64,000 nucleotides of DNA from contig RSEE01000005.1 in the NCBI GenBank assembly GCA_003971905.1, forward strand, positions 868,001-932,000. Reading direction: 5' to 3'. The notes beneath the pieces are model-generated. The model was not told the DNA's origin and made no database searches. It was given only the letters and a program-made list of their open reading frames with translations. Of this stretch, positions 22,742-34,057 are shown in pieces. Position 1 is the stretch's first letter. Every line of letters starts with the position of its first letter. The position numbers and the translations under genes were made by a program. This DNA comes from Moniliella sp. 'wahieum'. Its lineage: Eukaryota > Basidiomycota > Moniliellomycetes > Moniliellales > Moniliellaceae.

Positions 22742-23943
22742 TCACTGGTGCGACTCGGCTGGCAGGCTGGCGGGGGTGGAGGCGTGGGCGGTCCGTTGGG
22801 CCAAGGTGGGGGGGACCACACTCTCGCGGGCCGTAGAGGTGGCCTGGTCCGGGGACGGTGTCTCCTTCGTATTTTTCAGTTCTGCTTTCCAAGTCTTTTT
22901 GGCTGCGTGCTCACGGAGCTTGGCAAGTTTGTGCTGGTCCATGCGCGTACCGAGGAGCACGTCAAAGTGGACAAAGAAAGGCTGGGAGTAATTGTAGCGC
23001 AAGCCTTGCATTTGATGATGAATGTCGTGGTACTCGGCCGTGTTGGGGAAGAAAATGTGGAGCGGATCAATCCACCAAGGAAACGCGTACCCGCCATGGT
23101 CATCCACCGTTTTGAGGGTGGAGAAGAAAAAGAGTACGATCGCTTGGCGCATAGTCATGAGACTCAGGGCGTTAGAGACGGCGGCACCCAAGCTGTCGAG
23201 TACCAATCCTTCGACAGGGTGATTGTAGAGCGCGCCAAACGCATATGGAACATAGAGACGGTGGTGGTGGCTGTGGAAGTGGCGGTAGAGGAAGCGCGAT
23301 TCGTGGGCGGCGCGGTGCCAAAAGTACTGCCACGTGTCCATGACAAAGAAGGCCCACCAGTACTGGGCAATGGGGATGCCCCACCAGTAGAGCCAGCAGG
23401 CGATAGCAGTCCCCCACTGAGCCAAGAATGCGCTAGCCCGCTTCTGTGTCACCACGCGCGCCACGACGCGGGTCAAGTACTGTCCTACCAGGGTAATTCC
23501 AGCACGGTGGTCCATGGTCACCTGGGCATGCATCACTTCCTCCGACTCGAGGACAATGATGCCGAGCAAGGTCTGGATCAGCTGCTGGAGGGCGACCATC
23601 TTGACGACCTGGGTCTTGGTGACCTTGTTGCGTGCCTTGATCTCCTCGGGCTCGTGGATGCGGTAGCGCTCGAAAAAGGGCAATTGGAGCCGGTCGATCA
23701 GCTCGTAGACCATGCTGTAGACCCAGTAGACCACCACGGGCGCGGCAAGGGAGAGATACTTGTCGCTGAGCACATGCCACAGGCTTTCGCGCTCGACGCG
23801 GTAGACGGGATAGGTGAGCTGGGCGGGGGCGAGGTCGAGGGCGGCGAGCGGATGAGAGGAGGGCAGGGCGGGATGAAGGTGTCGGCGATGCGCAGGGCGT
23901 ACGGCAGCAGCGGCAGCGGCAGCACCGTTGTGGTGCCATTCAT
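22742..23943 (-). CDS. SUR2: Sphinganine C4-hydroxylase (phytoceramide synthesis)
   Basis: ER di-iron hydroxylase that adds the C4 hydroxyl to sphinganine or dihydroceramide. The start MNGTTTVLPLPLLPYA at 23943 leads, after one frame break near 23870 in a G/C run, into YPVYRVERESLWHVLSDKYL. Membrane segments follow (LAAPVVVYWVYSMVYELI and AQYWWAFFVMDTWQYF). The histidine clusters of the fatty-acid hydroxylase superfamily are visible: HRAAH, HSHHHRLYVPYAFGALYNHP and EYHDIHHQ. The spacing and the text around them are those of SUR2 rather than of sterol desaturases. The C-terminal tail is Ser/Thr/Pro-rich and ends AESHQ. About 400 residues; no intron is needed. Confidence 0.92.
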
Positions 23944-24449
23944 GGCGGGCACCCGGAGGAGGAGAGGAGGAGGAGATGGGGGGAAGACGCGCTGGCGGCG
24001 GCCGAAGCCACATGTGGGGCTCTTCTGGGCTGCCTGCTGGCCAGCCAAAAAGTCTGGGAGGGCCAACGCCGAACGCCGAGTGGCAAAGCCGGCGCTGGCT
24101 GTCACCCGTAGCAGCATGCATGATGGCCACGGGGGCACACCGCACTTGTGGCTGCCCCCATGCGGTGGCAGGCCTGCGCGCGCCCTGCGGGAATACTTTT
24201 GGGCCACACAAAACCCAAAGCAAGCCGACGGAAGGCCGCAGTGGTACCAGGACCCACCTGCGTACGTCTCTCCCTCTCCCTCTTCTGCAATTCCATGGAC
24301 AATCCGGGGGCGCGATTGCGCCTGGGGAGTAGACCAGCCCTCAAGGAGGCCTCACGAGCTCCAACCACTACTCGGCCTGATTGATTGAATATTGAACACG
24401 AGGAAGTGCTATCGGATGACATTCTTAGTGCCTTCGCAGTCTTCGCTTG

Positions 24450-25503
24450 CTTCTGTTGGAGGCTAGTGCTGGGGTTCCCTTGCACGGCCCTCGGCGGATC
24501 GGTGACGCTCACTTAACCGGGCGGAAGAGTTCCGCTCGCAGGGCCGCGCGCCCTGCTCGCTTCATCTCCCTTCTCTCTCTCATCAGGCCTGAGCCTCAGG
24601 GGTCACCGGTCATCCAACAGTCAGCATCCTCCTTTATCCCACCTTCCATTCTCGTCCCTTCCCACATTTCTTGTCCAACTCCTGACCGTTTGCAGCCAAT
24701 TGATTGAGTAATACAGGCAACCTCTCGTCTCCACTTAGCTGCTGCCTCATCTTCATCATCCAACCTTATCCTCCAACTTTCCATCCACCCAGTCGCGCGA
24801 ACTTTCCTTCAGTGGCGTCGATTCCCCCCCCACAGTATATCGCGAGGGTTCCTTTCACAGCTACGTCGACAGCCGCCCCTTCCCAGCTTCAGCTCTGGCA
24901 GTGTTTTCCCTCCACTGCACCTACCCGTCCCTAAGCCCCGGAGGCTTCAGACACGTTACTACCCCCAAGCCGGCGCATACGCAGCCTTGGCACGCGTACA
25001 GCCGCCTCGGATTCACGCCACCAAATAGCCCAAACCTGAAACTACCGTGAGGACTCCACCTAAGGGATTGCACCCATCAACCTGGGTGAGAGCCTCCTGG
25101 CAGGGCCCAGGGTAAGGATCGAGCCCGCCATCCACCGATCATCCTTGCTCCATCCCCTCCCATGTTCCACCGATCCCCTTCTTGTCCCCCCTTGCCCCTC
25201 CCCCCTCAATTGCTCTCGACCACTCCGCCTTGTGCCTCGGTTACTCTTTGCACCACCGCCCCCCTTTGAGCCAGTCAGAGACGCGTCGGGTGGTCATCCG
25301 TCTTCGAAAATAAGCATTGTGGGGAGTCGGCAGCCTTGTGGCCAGGGCGACGGCAGTGGCGGCACAACCGTAGGCGTGGATGCAAAGGGCACCCCGTGCG
25401 AGTGTGGTCGTCGGTGTCGCAATGGGGGCACCGGCGGGGAGTACGGGTAGGGGGCATTTTAAGGGAGTGGAGGGACGCGTCGACGCGACTCTGTCATATG
25501 CCC
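24450..25503 (+). repeat. Dispersed repeat family, copy 3
   Basis: 24450-24590 matches, on the opposite strand, the 3970-4110 block of copy 2 (GGGGTTCCCTTGCACGGCCC then GATCGGTGACGCTCAC). 24600-25480 matches copy 1 in inverted orientation, including the zinc-knuckle remnant. It lies about 23 kb from copy 1, so the two form a long-range inverted pair around a gene-dense block. No reverse transcriptase or transposase is visible. Confidence 0.7.
25275..25457 (-). pseudogene. CCHC zinc-knuckle fragment, second copy
   Basis: Reads CPHCDTDDHTRTGC, a perfect CX2CX4HX4C knuckle, then CRHCRRPGHKAAD, where the last cysteine of the second knuckle is replaced or displaced (SPQC). It is the sister of the fragment at 811-945. 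The loss of the final Cys and the lack of flanking coding sequence support a remnant. Confidence 0.5.
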
Positions 25504-25504
25504 C

Positions 25505-25699
25505 ATAGTTGGCGCAGCCAGCCCCCCAGCCGTCACGTGCAGGTCGGGGGGCAGTAGGGTTGTTGGCACTTTTCTTTGCACCCTCGCATATGGAACTAAA
25601 AGATAGTTGGCGCAGCCAGCCCCCAGCCGTCACGTGCAGGTCGGGGGGCAGTAGGGTTGTTGGCACTTTTCTTTGCACCCTCGCATATGGAACTAAAAG
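25505..25699. repeat. 98-bp tandem duplication at the edge of repeat copy 3
   Basis: The unit starting ATAGTTGGCGCAGCCAGCCC occurs at 25505-25602 and again at 25603-25699; the copies differ by one C in a C run. Copy 1 of the family (near 680-770, inverted) holds only one unit, so the duplication postdates the split of the two copies, or was lost in copy 1. Confidence 0.85.
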
Positions 25700-25939
25700 A
25701 TTGATCCGCGGCCTGGCCGGGAATCCCCGGGTATGCTGTGGCCGGCTGTACTACTCGGTCGGCCAGTCCCCTGGCTGTCTTTGCAGCCCGAGTGACGCGT
25801 GACGTGAGCAACCGGTAAACGGTAACCCGCAGTGAGTCACACCAACATCACCGCCCAAACTTGGACCCAGCGGAATGCAATTCCGCCCTGTTTTTCCTGC
25901 CGCTTTTAATTGGCCCCCGTCCCGCCCAGGCTCTCCGTC

Positions 25940-27295
25940 ATGCCCAGCATGGCCGCCGTCGAGCGAGGCACAGGCCCAGGCCCAGGCGCGCCTCCGCCCT
26001 CCACGGCGCTGCAGGAGCTGGACGCGGCGTACCCAGACAAGTGCCCGTGTCGCTGATTGCTGGCCATGCGTATGTGTGGCGCGTCAAGGACGCCTCCCGC
26101 CTCCGCGTCGACCACCACATCTGCGGCCTCTTGATTGGCACCCTGCCTCTCATTCCACAGCAGAACGTATTCCTCGGCCTCCCTCTGCAGCTCATCCCGG
26201 AGGAAGTGGTGTACCTGTTGCGCTCCAGTATGTGCCTTGCTCCCGTCCCCTGCGCCAGCCCAGCCCATTCTGACCTGCCCCTGTCCCCGTAGACGCGATT
26301 GTGCTGATTGACGATGCGGCGTCGTTTGACCCGCCCTCGCGCTCGGCGCTGGACCTGTACATTGCGTCGCTCAACGAGGATGCATCGCGCCAGCAGGCCG
26401 AACAGGCCGCGGCCAGCCAGATGAGCAAAGCGGCTGCTATCCAAAAACTGCTCGGCCAAGGAGGCTCGTCCGCCCCCTCGGGCGCCAGCGCAGAGGAATC
26501 GGCAGCGTTGCAAAAGGCCATGGCCAAACGCAAGGCACGGGAAGAAAAACACCAACGCCAGTTGGCCTTGGCCAGCCAAGCCGCTGATTCCGCCGCCGAG
26601 CCCACCACCGAGCCCACCGCCGAGCCCACCGCCGACGTGGCTGCGACCACACCCACGTCCTCGGCCCCAACCCCGGCCTCTTTCCCGCCACCAGCCAGCC
26701 AAGTTGCAGCCAAAGAACGCCGAGACGAGCCCGTGAGCCTTGGGCGCGACGAGTGGGGACAATTGGCCCTCCCCCCGGCGTACCAGTACACCACTCCATC
26801 CGCGGCGCTCGAGCCTCCTTTGCCGATGGAATGGTACCACCCTCTGTCGCCCGCCACCCCCGAGGGAGGGGCGAAAGAGGTGCGTGTGCACACGACCTTG
26901 TCGAGCGCCAAGCGAGCGGGTGTATGGACGTTCCCCAGTACTCCGATGGAGCGAGCGCGTTGTGCGGTGTTTGAGTCGCTGCACGAGTTGGGGTACTACA
27001 TGGGCGTGGGGCTTCGGTTTGGGGGGGACTTTGTCGTCTACCCTGGTGACCCACTTCGGTACCACTCCCATTTCACTGCGACCGTCAAGCCTGCGCCTAC
27101 TTCCTCCCTCAGCGCGATGGAGTTGATTGCGAATGGCCGTCTGGGCACAGCGGTCAAAAGGCGCATCTGATTGCCGCTTGCGATGGCATCCGTCCCGACC
27201 AGGAACAGGTTCCGTCCGAGCGGGAAGACTCGATTGACCATCGCTTTGGCTCGGTCGAGTACTTTTCCCTTACCTGGGCTGGGTTTGGCACTTAA
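25940..27295 (+). CDS. SEN34: tRNA-splicing endonuclease catalytic subunit SEN34
   Basis: SEN34 cuts the 3' splice site of pre-tRNA introns in the SEN complex; three intron-bearing tRNA genes lie in this window. The N-terminal domain includes HHICGLLIGTLPLIPQQN and FLGLPLQLIPEEVVYLL. The middle is Ala/Pro-rich and charged (to about 26880). The C-terminal nuclease domain has VFESLHELGYYMGVGLRFGG and VVYPGDPLRYHSHF (catalytic Tyr and His) and the catalytic Lys in GTAVKKAHLIAACDG, seen once a missing A near 27155 is allowed. The end is EYFSLTWAGFGT with TAA at 27293-27295. The intron is 26228-26292. A second frame break at 26043 (missing G) joins AYPDK to VPVSLIAGHAY. The start at 25940 gives MPSMAAVERG. 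Confidence 0.92.
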
Positions 27296-28261
27296 TCTCG
27301 CTCGCTGCCCGTTCTCGCCCCACAAGTGGCCACCTATAGCACCCGCATCCCATTCTAAGAGATTGATTGGAAAATTTTCCATTAGACTACCCACATGTTG
27401 GTGACAGCCATCAGTACATCAGTAACCTGTGCCTCATAGCAACAGTGGGACCGAGGGTGCGGATTGCTCCCACGAAACAGAAGTAGTCCCAGTGAGAGAT
27501 GGAACAAGTCACGATAATGGAAGCTCAGGCAGCAGATCTCACCGGTCCCCTCGCCTGGTACACCGTAGCAACCCGAGGACAAGTCTCCAAAGCGAGAAAC
27601 GCGACAGCGAGCGACCAAGCAACCTCATTTTTATCCCTTGTTGAGATGATATCCGAAAAGAGCAGCGATCGCAAAACGATCACCTCCTGCCTCGACCCCT
27701 GCAACGTCCCAGTCCACCGCCAACGCACCTCACAAGCGTGGCTCGCAGCGCACCCCCGCTGCTGGACACACTGCGGACCAAACTCACCCTCGGATGCGCC
27801 ATTGGGGTATTGGGTTGGGGAGGCGGGGGTGGAAGCTGGAAGAGCCTTCGTTCTGTCCTGTCCTGTCCGGTCCTGTCCTGTCCTGTCCTGTCCTGTCCTA
27901 TCTCCACTGGCGTGCCAGAGTGTACCGCTGTCAGGCGCCGCCCTGCGCCGCCCGTCCAAGGCCCAAGCGTCCTGTCCCGCCCCGGCTCGTTCCGCCTGGT
28001 CCTACGCCCACAACCATGTGGACTGGGAAATTGGAGCACGCCGATCGGACCTTGGCGGGCTGCCTTGGCGGCGACCAGCCTGGCTATGGCGGGCCCGCGG
28101 CCACCCAGGCGCCGAGAACTGCTTTGGCTGCACCGGCACCACGGCCAGCCAAGGCCGACGGACCTAGGGGATGCACGGGGCGCAGCTACGCGCATCAATC
28201 ATCAATCTTCAAACATGCATCATCTATCAGCAAGGCCGCCGCAACGCAGCCCAGACAGAGA
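27296..28261. other. Intergenic region with a TGTCC microsatellite
   Basis: Lies between SEN34 and the low-complexity gene, whose 3' end faces it. No motif-bearing open frame. About nine CCTGT/TGTCC pentamers run from 27853 to 27899 with one interruption (CCGG). Confidence 0.5.
27853..27899. repeat. Pentanucleotide microsatellite (TGTCC)n
   Basis: A near-perfect run of TGTCC units with one GTCCGG interruption. Non-coding context. Confidence 0.85.
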
Positions 28262-31200
28262 TCAACAGCAAACGAGCGTGACAGCAGAGGGTATCCAGGC
28301 AGGCGGGGACAAGGGGGAGGGGGAATAAAGAAGGGGTGCGCCAGCGCTTCGGCTAGCACACGGACCGGCGCGGGAAGATAAATGCGTCCAACTCCTTTTG
28401 CGCAGCAGTACGGCGGCGGGTGGTGTAGGTGCCCCCCCGCTGGACGGGAGCAACAGGCAGCGGGGCAGGCGGGAGGGAAGCAAGCGGGGGTTCGGCCTGC
28501 GCGACGCGCGGGGCAGAGGGAGAAGCAGGTGGTACGGTGGAGGGAGAACTTGGGCCGGACAGGCCGTGGGGGAGGGAGGTGACGAGCGCAACAGTCCCGT
28601 GGCCGGATCCGGCGCCGTCTCAACAGGCTCCTCAGTTGGCTTCTTGTCTTGGGGCACTGCATCCCCACGCTCTTCCACCCATTCGTCGCTTTCCTCTGGG
28701 GTCGGGTGGTAGGAGGTGCGGTTGATAGTGCCCGTCCGAGGCTTGGACCGCACAGATCGGTTGGACCGAGCCGAGGAGCGCCGAACCAGGAAGGTGGACG
28801 AGCCCTTTCCCGCCGCACTGGGCACCCTCCGAACGGAGCGGCTGGAGGAACGGGAAAGCGGGCGGGGACCAGCAGATTTGGCGGGGGAGGTGGGGGCTAC
28901 GGTAGCGGGTGACGTGGGCAAGGGAAGATGGTCTCGCACGGGACTGGTTCGGAAGCTGGGGTGGAGCGACTTGCGCTTGCTCCACAGTTTAGCCAACCCC
29001 TGGGCGTGCCTTTGCCCTTTCCCTTGGGCTGGGGCTGAGGTGCAGTCGCCTGGCTCGGCGGCGGATCGACGACGGTGGCCTGGGCCTTGATCGAGCTGGG
29101 AGGGGAGGAACCGGAGGGACCTGCGATTTACGCCGCTTTTCCTGCTTTTCCTGCTTGGCATCGTGCACTCGGACCATACGGTCCAGCTTGTGCAGCTCCT
29201 TGAGCATAGCCGCCTCGGCCTTGCGCTTGGCCTTTTCCGCTTTGGCTGCCTGCTTGGACGCTTGCCAAGCCGCACGGCGGTCCGCTAAACTGCGCCGCCG
29301 AACGCGTGGCTTGGACTGAGGATCGTCACTGTTCCCATCTTGGTTGCAGTCAGGCGGGGCTGGGGCCGGGTCCGAAGCAACTCCCGCCACCGGACGCGAC
29401 GAGGTCAAAGGGACAGCGGCCTGCTCGATGCCATTCCCGCCACGCTCTCTTCGTTACTAGGGACAGGACAGGCAGCGTCCCCGTCCGACACGCCTGAGGC
29501 CGTCGTGACCGAGCTGGACTGAGACGCGACGAGGAGGAAGTATGGGTTGTCCCCGACCCCGATCCCGATCCCGACTCACATCGAGAGGGATAAGGGTCGC
29601 GAGGTGTACAGTCTGCCGACGGGGGGGGCGGTGGTTGGTCCAGCACCGCGTCGGAGCCGGTTTGGGACGCTGGCGTGGCCACCGCCCAAGGGTAGGCGGT
29701 CACCAAGTCAGGGGAGAGGGGGTGGAGGTACGCGTCGCCTTGGCTGTCCCTTTTGTTCCACCGACGGGGTCAGGTTGGGCCGAGTCGTCGCCGTCGATGG
29801 ACGCAAGGACAGGACGAGCTGGATCGTAGGCAGAGGTAGGTGTCTCCCCGTCTGCCTCATCCTTTGGGTCGGGGGACAGAGAGAAAGGTAGGGTGAGTGG
29901 CGGTGCCAAGGGTTTCCCAACTGGGTCGATGACAGGCACTGGCTCAACTTCGACCGCCGCGGGCGTGAGCACCGTGCTCGACCGCTCTTTCTTTTTGCGC
30001 AGACCCAGCCCAAAGAGTGAAAACGTTGCTCGGCGCCGTTTCTTCTCCATGGGCAGCTCGGAAAGAGGGTGGGTCGGCGATGGGGATGGGGGGAGCACGG
30101 TCGGGGCTGAGTCCGGCTGTTGCAATGGGCCGGACGGAAGTCCGACAGAAGGAGGTGGGTTGGCCTGCGCGTTGGTCGAAGCAGGGACAACGGCAGTGGG
30201 AGTGCGGATACGATCGGTCGAGGGGGAGGCCAAGGCGGGGATAAGTCAAGGGCGGGGAGCTGGACCTGGGATCGGGTGCGGGATCAGAGGAGCGTAGAGA
30301 AGAGGAAGTGAAAGAGGGAAGGAACGAGTCCTCTCCCATCCCTTCCCCCATCTCGCCACGCATGTCCTGCCCTGGTTCGGTGACCAGCGCAAGCGATGTC
30401 GCTAGCTCCAAGGGGGGAGAAGCAGGGTGCATGGTGGGTGAGCCTTGCGGAGTAGCCCATATCTCAGTTTGAGAGCTAAACGAGTCCCGTACTGTGGTAG
30501 GGGGCTGGGATGCGAACGAATGTGGGTGGGGGGGCGAAGGTGGAAGGGAAGGAGTGGAGGCGAGGGCGGTTTGTGGAGGACCCACCAAAGGGGCCACCCC
30601 ATTTTCCTTAGGGTGGTTGGCCGGAAGGACTGCGCGCTCGAGGTGGTGCTCGTTTGAGGTAGCCACATCAGACGGCTGGTTGCCCAGATCGGCGGTCGAA
30701 GATGCGCAGGCAACAGCTGCCGAGGCAGTCGATTCCACAGACTGCTTGAACATCATGGACCGGCGTTTGGAGGGCTCAACAGTAAGCTCGGCCGTCGTAC
30801 CTCCGTCGGCCAAGTCGGTGATAACCACGTCGGGAATGGAGAAGTGGTCGCGGCGCTTGTGGGAGCGCAGGACTACTTCTGCCGCCTCGACCTGAGCCGC
30901 GTGGAGAAGGATCGACGCTTCGGCGGCCATTTCACACGGCAAACTAAGCTGCTGCACGCCGGCCACGACAGGGGCGCCCAAGATCCATTGGTCGGGCGCT
31001 TGCATCCCCTCGGGCAGAGGCCATCCAGCCAGCCGTGCATCGGCCAGCAGGGCGGCCCCGTGCTCAGGAGGGTAGGGGATGGGACCTACTGCGCCCTCGG
31101 CTTGTGGCGGCACGTACGGCCACGGCTCGTCGACCGAGTAGGTGTCGTCGTATCCATAGTCGTCTTCGTCGGCCTCTTGCTCGTCTGGGCTGTCGAACTG

Positions 31201-31422
31201 GGCATCGTCGACGGACTCGTCAGGGAGGACGGAGTAGGTGGGGTAAGCGGCGGAGGATGCGTCGGGCACGTGCGGCAGGTCGGACAGGGCAGGCTCGTCC
31301 TGTTCCGGGCCCTGGCGATTGGAAAGACTGTCATGGTTGGAGGGAGCTACGGTGGCGGGGGGCGGCTGGGCGACGGGGATGGGGGCGGGGACGACAGGGC
31401 GGGCAGTGGAGACGGCCGCCAT
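28262..31422 (-). CDS. Large low-complexity protein of unknown function
   Basis: I do not recognise this protein. From a plausible start MAAVSTARPVV (31422) the minus strand stays open for over 400 codons with acidic and Ser/Pro-rich composition (DESVDDAQFDSPDEQEADED), a short ordered-looking stretch (ILHAAQVEAAEVVLRSHKRR), then after frame breaks a basic patch (LPMEKKRRRATFSLFGLGLR). A charged helix or coiled coil follows (RRAAWQASKQAAKAEKAKRK), then a Ser/Arg-rich tail (STFLVRRSSARSNRSVRSK) with NRTSYHPTPEESDEWVEERG. Codon-like composition and persistence of one reading theme suggest a real gene of about 1050 residues, mostly disordered. The ends and internal frames are uncertain, and an upstream extension to 32070 in the same frame is unlikely to be coding. 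Confidence 0.5.
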
Positions 31423-33220
31423 GGCGAAGCAGGCGGGGGGCGAAACGAAGGTGGGGGAGGGAGGCGGGGAGAGGGATGGTGGATGGTGGAGGTGCTGTGT
31501 GGTGTGGCTGCTGAAAACAAAACACGGCATTTGGGCCTCTGGCGCTGCAGCAGCGCAGCGAGGGAGCAGTCTGGTCTCGCGTCCCCTGTGCTCGCCGCAC
31601 CGCCACGCTGTCCTCGTGCCAGGCGGCGGGCCAGCCACCAGTGCCGGCGCCCGGGGGCAGTGGCACGATCGACACGTGCCACTGCGCCTGCGCTGCAGCT
31701 GCACGGGGTGGCGCCCAGGGCCCTCGAGCGCCACGCCGCACGCTGCTCCCCCGCGCACCACACCAGTCGCGCGCCCTGTTGGGTGAAACCCTAGTGTGGC
31801 CCGCATGCACCGCCGCGGTGGACACTCGTCCACCGCCGACCGATCACCGCGGCCGACGGCCTCGTGTGGCCGAGCGGCAGCTTGCAGCCCGCGGCAGCCC
31901 CGGGGCAGCACCAGGCAGCACTCACCGTGCTCGCATATTGAGTACGAATGCGATGCCATGCAACACACGGGAGAAGCGGCGAGAGCACGCCGGGATTCCA
32001 ACATACATATTCTTTCGCAAGCACAAGTCCATGGATCCCGCCTAGAGGCCGCATATTCCTCCTCCGCCAACCGTATACGTCGCAGCAGCCATCCTCAAAC
32101 TCGACCACCTTCCTTCTCAGCCCCCACTTGTTGGTCAATTCAGCGCGCGCCATCTGCCCATGAATTGTCGGCCACGACAAAATCTTGAAGGGATCCTGGC
32201 GCAATATGGGAGAGATGTTTCCACCTCATTGTTTTCGGCCCGAAAATCGGCTTGTCCAAGCCCTTGACACTCTCGTCGCAATTTACACCTCTCCGATTGC
32301 TGCCGTATCGTCATTTTTCGCCGACAGCTCTTCCACCACTTTGGTAGAACTCATTCAGGTCCTCCCCAGTTGGGTACAGCCACAGTATGTATACCCCAAC
32401 GGTGTCATATGCATCATGTCCGGGGATTGGTCGGTCATTGTGGTGAAAGGGGTAAACTGGGCTGTATCACCCAAATTTGCCAGGTTTCCGGTGCTTCCAC
32501 AGTGACCTTGCCACAGCACCGGCTTGCTCCAACAGACCGCGTGGGGGACGCGAATGGCCCCGCGTCAAGGGGCAGGAGACCTGCATCGAGACGTGGCTGG
32601 GTGTGTAGGCGTGTGTCAACAGCATATCGATACTTATAATAACACTGCGCATCTTGAGAGACAACCTTTTCTTGACACTGTCTAGCAGTGAAAAAGGCTC
32701 TGTGGGAGGAAAGAGTATAAGTCTCGTGCGAATTGATCACGATGAACGACCGTGCCTCGGTATATGCTTACAGAGGAACCAAGTTGCCCGGGGAACGCTT
32801 GACCTTGAACCATTTGAGGTGGAATGCCAACGGGTCACGTCGTTTAGATTCAATCTTCTAGAGCTGTGCGAAACAATGGAGGTGGAGGGGGGGGGGGGGT
32901 GAAACTGTCGAGGTTGGGTATCTGGCCAATCTCCCATATCAACTTAATCGTCGACGTGACAATCTCACCCCCCCGACTACTCTACGTTGACATCAACTTT
33001 TTTTACACTGATCGGGCATTCCTTCTTGGGACTTTCGCCGTGACGAGAGGGAGAGAGAAGGAATAAATGCAACTACGGGACCGCGTGGCAGGCGAAGAAG
33101 GGTATTGCAGAAATGGTACAACGAGATGCTCCTAGCAGGGAGAGCATGCAGTGCTAACAATGAATGGGAACGCGCCCAGGGAGGACGGGCCATGAAGAGC
33201 AAGTAGACACTTAGTTACCG
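31423..33220. other. Intergenic region, possible minor coding remnants
   Basis: Upstream of the low-complexity gene. On the minus strand near 32290-32450 one frame reads HDAYDTVGVYILWLYPTGED, and near 32060-32204 another reads ELTNKWGLRRKVVEFEDG. They look protein-like but match nothing I can name and have no consistent start or stop. A G run (12 G) lies near 32889-32900. Confidence 0.35.
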
Positions 33221-34057
33221 TTAACAGCATGGCAGCGGATGCTGGGGTGAACGGCCAGGTGACCGGTGCGGCCGGGGAAGGAAGAGGAGCCTAGGCACCG
33301 CACTCACTTCCTCCTCCGGTAGGGACAGTGGGAACCCATCGTCGTCCACTTCCGGTCGCCTTGGCATGCGAAAGGGGGATCAATGTCCATCTGGTCCTCG
33401 TGGGAGTGAGCGTGGGCATGGTGGGAATCTTCATCGCTGTCGTCCCCCTCCGAATCGTCTGAACCGTCGTCTTCCCTCTGAACAGAGACGAACGACTTGC
33501 TTCCCTTGACTTGGTCGCGCACGCGCTTGAGCGCCTCGACGGTCTCCTGCGCTTGTTGAAGCGGCAGCGCACCAGCCACAGGCGGCAAGAACATTGTTTC
33601 CACAACGCAATCATCCGCCGTGCCACGTTCAACGTCGACTCGTCCTCCACTGACGCCATACCGCGGCAAGGTATCCATCGAGGATGTCCCACACCTCATC
33701 TTCGTCCGGTGCCTGAACGTTCGACTGCACGTCGCCGGCGTGCGCTCCCGCCGCCTCGGCGACGGCGGAAAAGTCATCAAAGTAGTCCACCACTGCATTC
33801 AGCAAATAATCCGCCTTGTCTTGGCTCTCGGGACCCCCCCACTCTTCTTTTACGGCAGCTTGGAGGACTGCCCAGGTGTCAAAGGTGTAGATCACGCCGC
33901 GGGCAAAGAGGGTGCGGGCCTCGGAGGGTTCAGCCTCCACACAGCGGCCGGAGGCGCGGGAGGCGCGGAAGTGGGGTGCTGGTGGTGCTGGCGGGGAGAG
34001 GAACAGGGGCGGGCGTGGATTGGCAGCATTGCGCGCAGCAAGAGCGGCGAACGACAT
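33221..34057 (-). CDS. TSR2: Pre-rRNA processing / Rps26 escort protein TSR2
   Basis: TSR2 is a 20S pre-rRNA processing factor that escorts the ribosomal protein eS26 into the nucleus. The start MSFAALAARNAANPRP leads to LFARGVIYTFDTWAVLQ and AVKEEWGGPESQDKADYLLN, the family core. DEDEVWDILDGYLAA, GVSVEDESTLNVARRMIALW, and then an acidic tail (DDGSDDSEGDDSDEDSHH) follow. The end RPEVDDDGFPLSLPEEE resembles the usual TSR2 C-terminus and is in the frame that stops at 33221-33223. A GTGAGT...CCCAG segment (33242-33307) could be a last intron; reading through it reaches the same stop. Frame breaks lie near 33665, 33600 and 33370. Length of about 240-260 residues is normal. Confidence 0.88.

Noticed and set aside
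22469-24388. 639-codon plus-strand open frame
   Set aside because: It is the antisense of SUR2, which has clear histidine motifs on the minus strand; the plus reading has no domain.
31423-32070. N-terminal extension of the low-complexity gene by 216 codons
   Set aside because: The text changes character (Cys/Arg/His-rich) upstream of MAAVSTARPVV and looks like untranslated sequence.
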